Shown here: piece by piece, positions 41,703 through 43,498 of the stretch
How the letters are laid out: every line of letters starts with the position of its first letter
Numbering within the stretch: position 1 is the first letter of the stretch
Assembly: GCA_022225965.2 (NCBI GenBank)
Contig: JAKJXP020000181.1
Span: forward strand, 1-43,498
From: Diatrype stigma
Taxonomy: Eukaryota > Ascomycota > Sordariomycetes > Xylariales > Diatrypaceae
Direction: 5' to 3'
DNA length: 43,498 nucleotides
Program-made: the position numbers and the translations under genes
The notes under the pieces: model-generated
The model's database searches: none
What the model was told of the DNA's origin: nothing
Seen by the model: the letters and a program-made list of their open reading frames with translations, nothing else

Positions 41703-42500
41703 ATTTGAGTCCTGATCAGTACGGTGGTAATGATGTAAATGAGGTCTGGTAGGTGATGAATAGTCTTGGGGTTACGATGGGATATTGTTGGACTTGTTGT
41801 GAAATGAACCGCAGGGGAGTATAGCGGTTCCTTGCTCCAACCATATATTCATATACAGAAATGAAGGTTTCATGTTGTCCAGTCCGCACAGATCCAAGCC
41901 AAGGCTAAGGTCGTGTTGAAGGCCTTGTCCCAAGAAACCTACGAAAACCTTTGGCCTAGGGTAAGCTCAAAGACACCTGACAGTTGATTTCCTACCACCT
42001 ATAGGCATTTGGGATAGGACAAATGTGCCAAGTTGCCTCATGGTATGCTTTGTGATTGAGATTCAACCAATGGTTACTAACGCCGCATGAGCATTTGAAT
42101 ACCGTATAGCTAGGTATATATCCCTAACGATTATTGACGTAGTCGCCTTTTTACTCAAATCGTCCCTGGACCTACAACGTCTGCTGGGTTTCTTACATCA
42201 AGTTACCACTTACCTACTGGGCTGTCTCTTAATGCGGGTTTGACCAAGACCGGGAGGCTTACGCTATAACACCAAGTCCCTTTAAAGTTCGATCCATAAA
42301 GTATATTATAGGGGATGATAATGGTATTATAAAGGGGCTAGAACTTGCAGAAGAGATGATGCAGATGGGCCAAACAGAATTTATATTCTTAGTTAGAGAA
42401 CAGCTCAGAGGCGGGTTTTCGGAAGCTGTACAGAAAGACCTGGTTATATACTATAGATAAGGTCCGGGACCGGACCCCTTATGATCTGAGTCAGGAAGGG
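41703..42500. other. Intergenic or decayed sequence
   Basis: No gene recognised. A plus-strand open reading near 42,305-42,460 (GDDNGIIKGLELAEEMMQMG) may belong to the decayed gene that follows, but I cannot assign it. Confidence 0.3.
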
Positions 42501-42514
42501 GTTATGTGTCTGGC

Positions 42515-42840
42515 CAGCTTGACATCACGGTGGGCAGTATCGGCGATGCCCTCTTTTTCGAGATAGGGGCTACTGCGTTAAGGACAGAGTTCTCTTGTAT
42601 TGTAATACGCGGTGTTTCCGACCATGCAAACTCCCACGAGGACTGTAGGATTTGCTGAATGCAGCAAGACAGTATAACAAAGCAACTACAAAGGAGTTGC
42701 ACTTATACAGCAGAATTACTGCTGGGAACGGTATACTGCCGGAAGCAATTACTGTATGGGATAAAGGAAACAAGGACTTCCATTGTAATAGAAAGGATAG
42801 GGACAATTACCGCATTAGGAAATACTCTGTATATAAATAG
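42515..42840 (+). pseudogene. Remnant of a nucleoside-phosphorylase-like domain (fungal NLR-type N-terminus)
   Basis: The plus strand encodes GSIGDALFFEIGATALRTE followed by FSCIVIRGVSDHANSHED. After a frameshift near 42,650 it gives LNAARQYNKATTKEL. This is the end of the phosphorylase-superfamily (PNP/UDP) domain, usually CFEMEAAGL...F.CLVIRGICDYADSHKN..W..YAAATAAAYAKELL, which in filamentous fungi often forms the N-terminus of NACHT or NB-ARC proteins with repeat tails. Here Met of EMEA is Gly/Ile-like, a frameshift and a TGA are present, and no start, NACHT or ankyrin/TPR part was found. It is a broken gene fragment. Confidence 0.55.
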
Positions 42841-42881
42841 GGGTAACAGCCACCTAGCTGATATACAGAAAGTCGGGACCT

Positions 42882-42925
42882 TATACACACACACTTACAC
42901 ACACACACACTTATACACATACACG
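42882..42925. repeat. CA-rich microsatellite
   Basis: This is a run of ACACAC and TACACA units (TTATACACACACACTTACAC type), interrupted by TT every 8-14 bases. Confidence 0.85.
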
Positions 42926-43498
42926 AATACTACTTCATACTTAAATAACTACCTTTATATACGTCTGCTTAACCTTACTTAGTGCCTATTTATTCCACTG
43001 CTACATCCGTATTATCCAATACAATATAACCATATACCGTATAATCTTATAGATTATAAGGCCCGGGATAGCGCCCAAATAAGCAATATACACCTACAGG
43101 ACCTTTATACGGCTTACAGAAGCCAGTATACCTTTCCTGAAAAAGGTTACCCTAAAGGAAACAGCAAATATAATACAACTAAGGTTATCTTTAACCCATT
43201 TACTTATATCTCGACCAATACTTATCCGAATCGGGAAATTTCTACACCATTAAAATCCTCTCGATCAGGATAATCAGATTCTAAAACCAATTTATCATAC
43301 CTACTCTTTCCGTTAAATCACAGAGTAATTACCATCCAAATATTTCTGTTACAGATATATCAGATCTCTCTATCCCATCATTCGTCCGTATCTTCACCAA
43401 ACCTTACCCGATCTGGACGAAACTTGGACCATTCGACAGCTTGATTAATCAAGTTTCATATTCTAAGACAGAATTTTTCTACCTCTATTACCTGTGGA
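42926..43498. other. AT-rich end of window, no gene recognised
   Basis: Composition is moderately AT-rich but CA and TG dinucleotides are kept, unlike the first 32 kb, so it is not strongly RIP-altered. Open readings near 43,300-43,498 have no recognisable domain. Confidence 0.4.

Overview
The window looks like nuclear DNA of a filamentous ascomycete (Pezizomycotina). Protein genes are sparse and carry short introns with GTATGT/GTAAGT donors and CTAAC/CTGAC branch sites. Roughly the first 32 kb is very AT-rich, with transposons whose duplicated parts differ almost only by transitions and whose reading frames are full of TAA/TAG. That is the pattern of repeat-induced point mutation (RIP). I cannot name the species.

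Region 1 (1-29,300) is a nested transposon graveyard that can be taken apart by its target-site duplications (TSDs). A plus-strand Tad-like LINE (pieces at about 1,936-2,080, 10,389-12,659 and 19,149-19,440) was hit by a complete minus-strand LINE (2,081-10,388) and by a complete plus-strand LINE (12,660-19,148). The minus-strand LINE was in turn hit by a small LTR element (4,606-6,493) whose only reading frame is Gag. Further right, a Ty3/gypsy pol remnant (21,760-22,873 and 29,060-29,290) is split by a SINE-like element. The tail of that SINE-like element was split by a 5.5 kb hAT transposon (22,882-28,403, exact 8-bp TSD), and a second SINE-like copy sits inside the hAT element (24,251-24,909). 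The SINE-like family (four copies seen) has a GC-rich head unrelated to the LINE but shares the LINE 3' end: hairpins plus a (CAT)n tail.

Region 2 (29,300-32,120) is RIP-altered and low in genes. It holds two small hairpin repeats, a TA-rich minisatellite with a higher-order duplication, a short GC-rich patch and an element with long terminal inverted repeats at the edge of the AT-rich block.

Region 3 (32,120-43,498) has normal base composition. It contains a spliced short-chain dehydrogenase (SDR) gene, a degraded fungal rhodopsin-domain membrane-protein gene with recognisable introns, two un-RIPped MITEs with exact TSDs (a 535-bp hAT type and a 495-bp Harbinger/Tourist type), an intact gene for a GPI-anchored secreted protein, a second SDR gene on the minus strand, and the remnant of a nucleoside-phosphorylase-like domain of the sort found at the N-terminus of fungal NLR-like proteins. 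The genes do not form an obvious pathway or cluster. Their shared feature is position next to a RIP-altered AT-rich block, as in compartmentalised fungal genomes. Boundaries were placed by eye, and splice sites are predictions.
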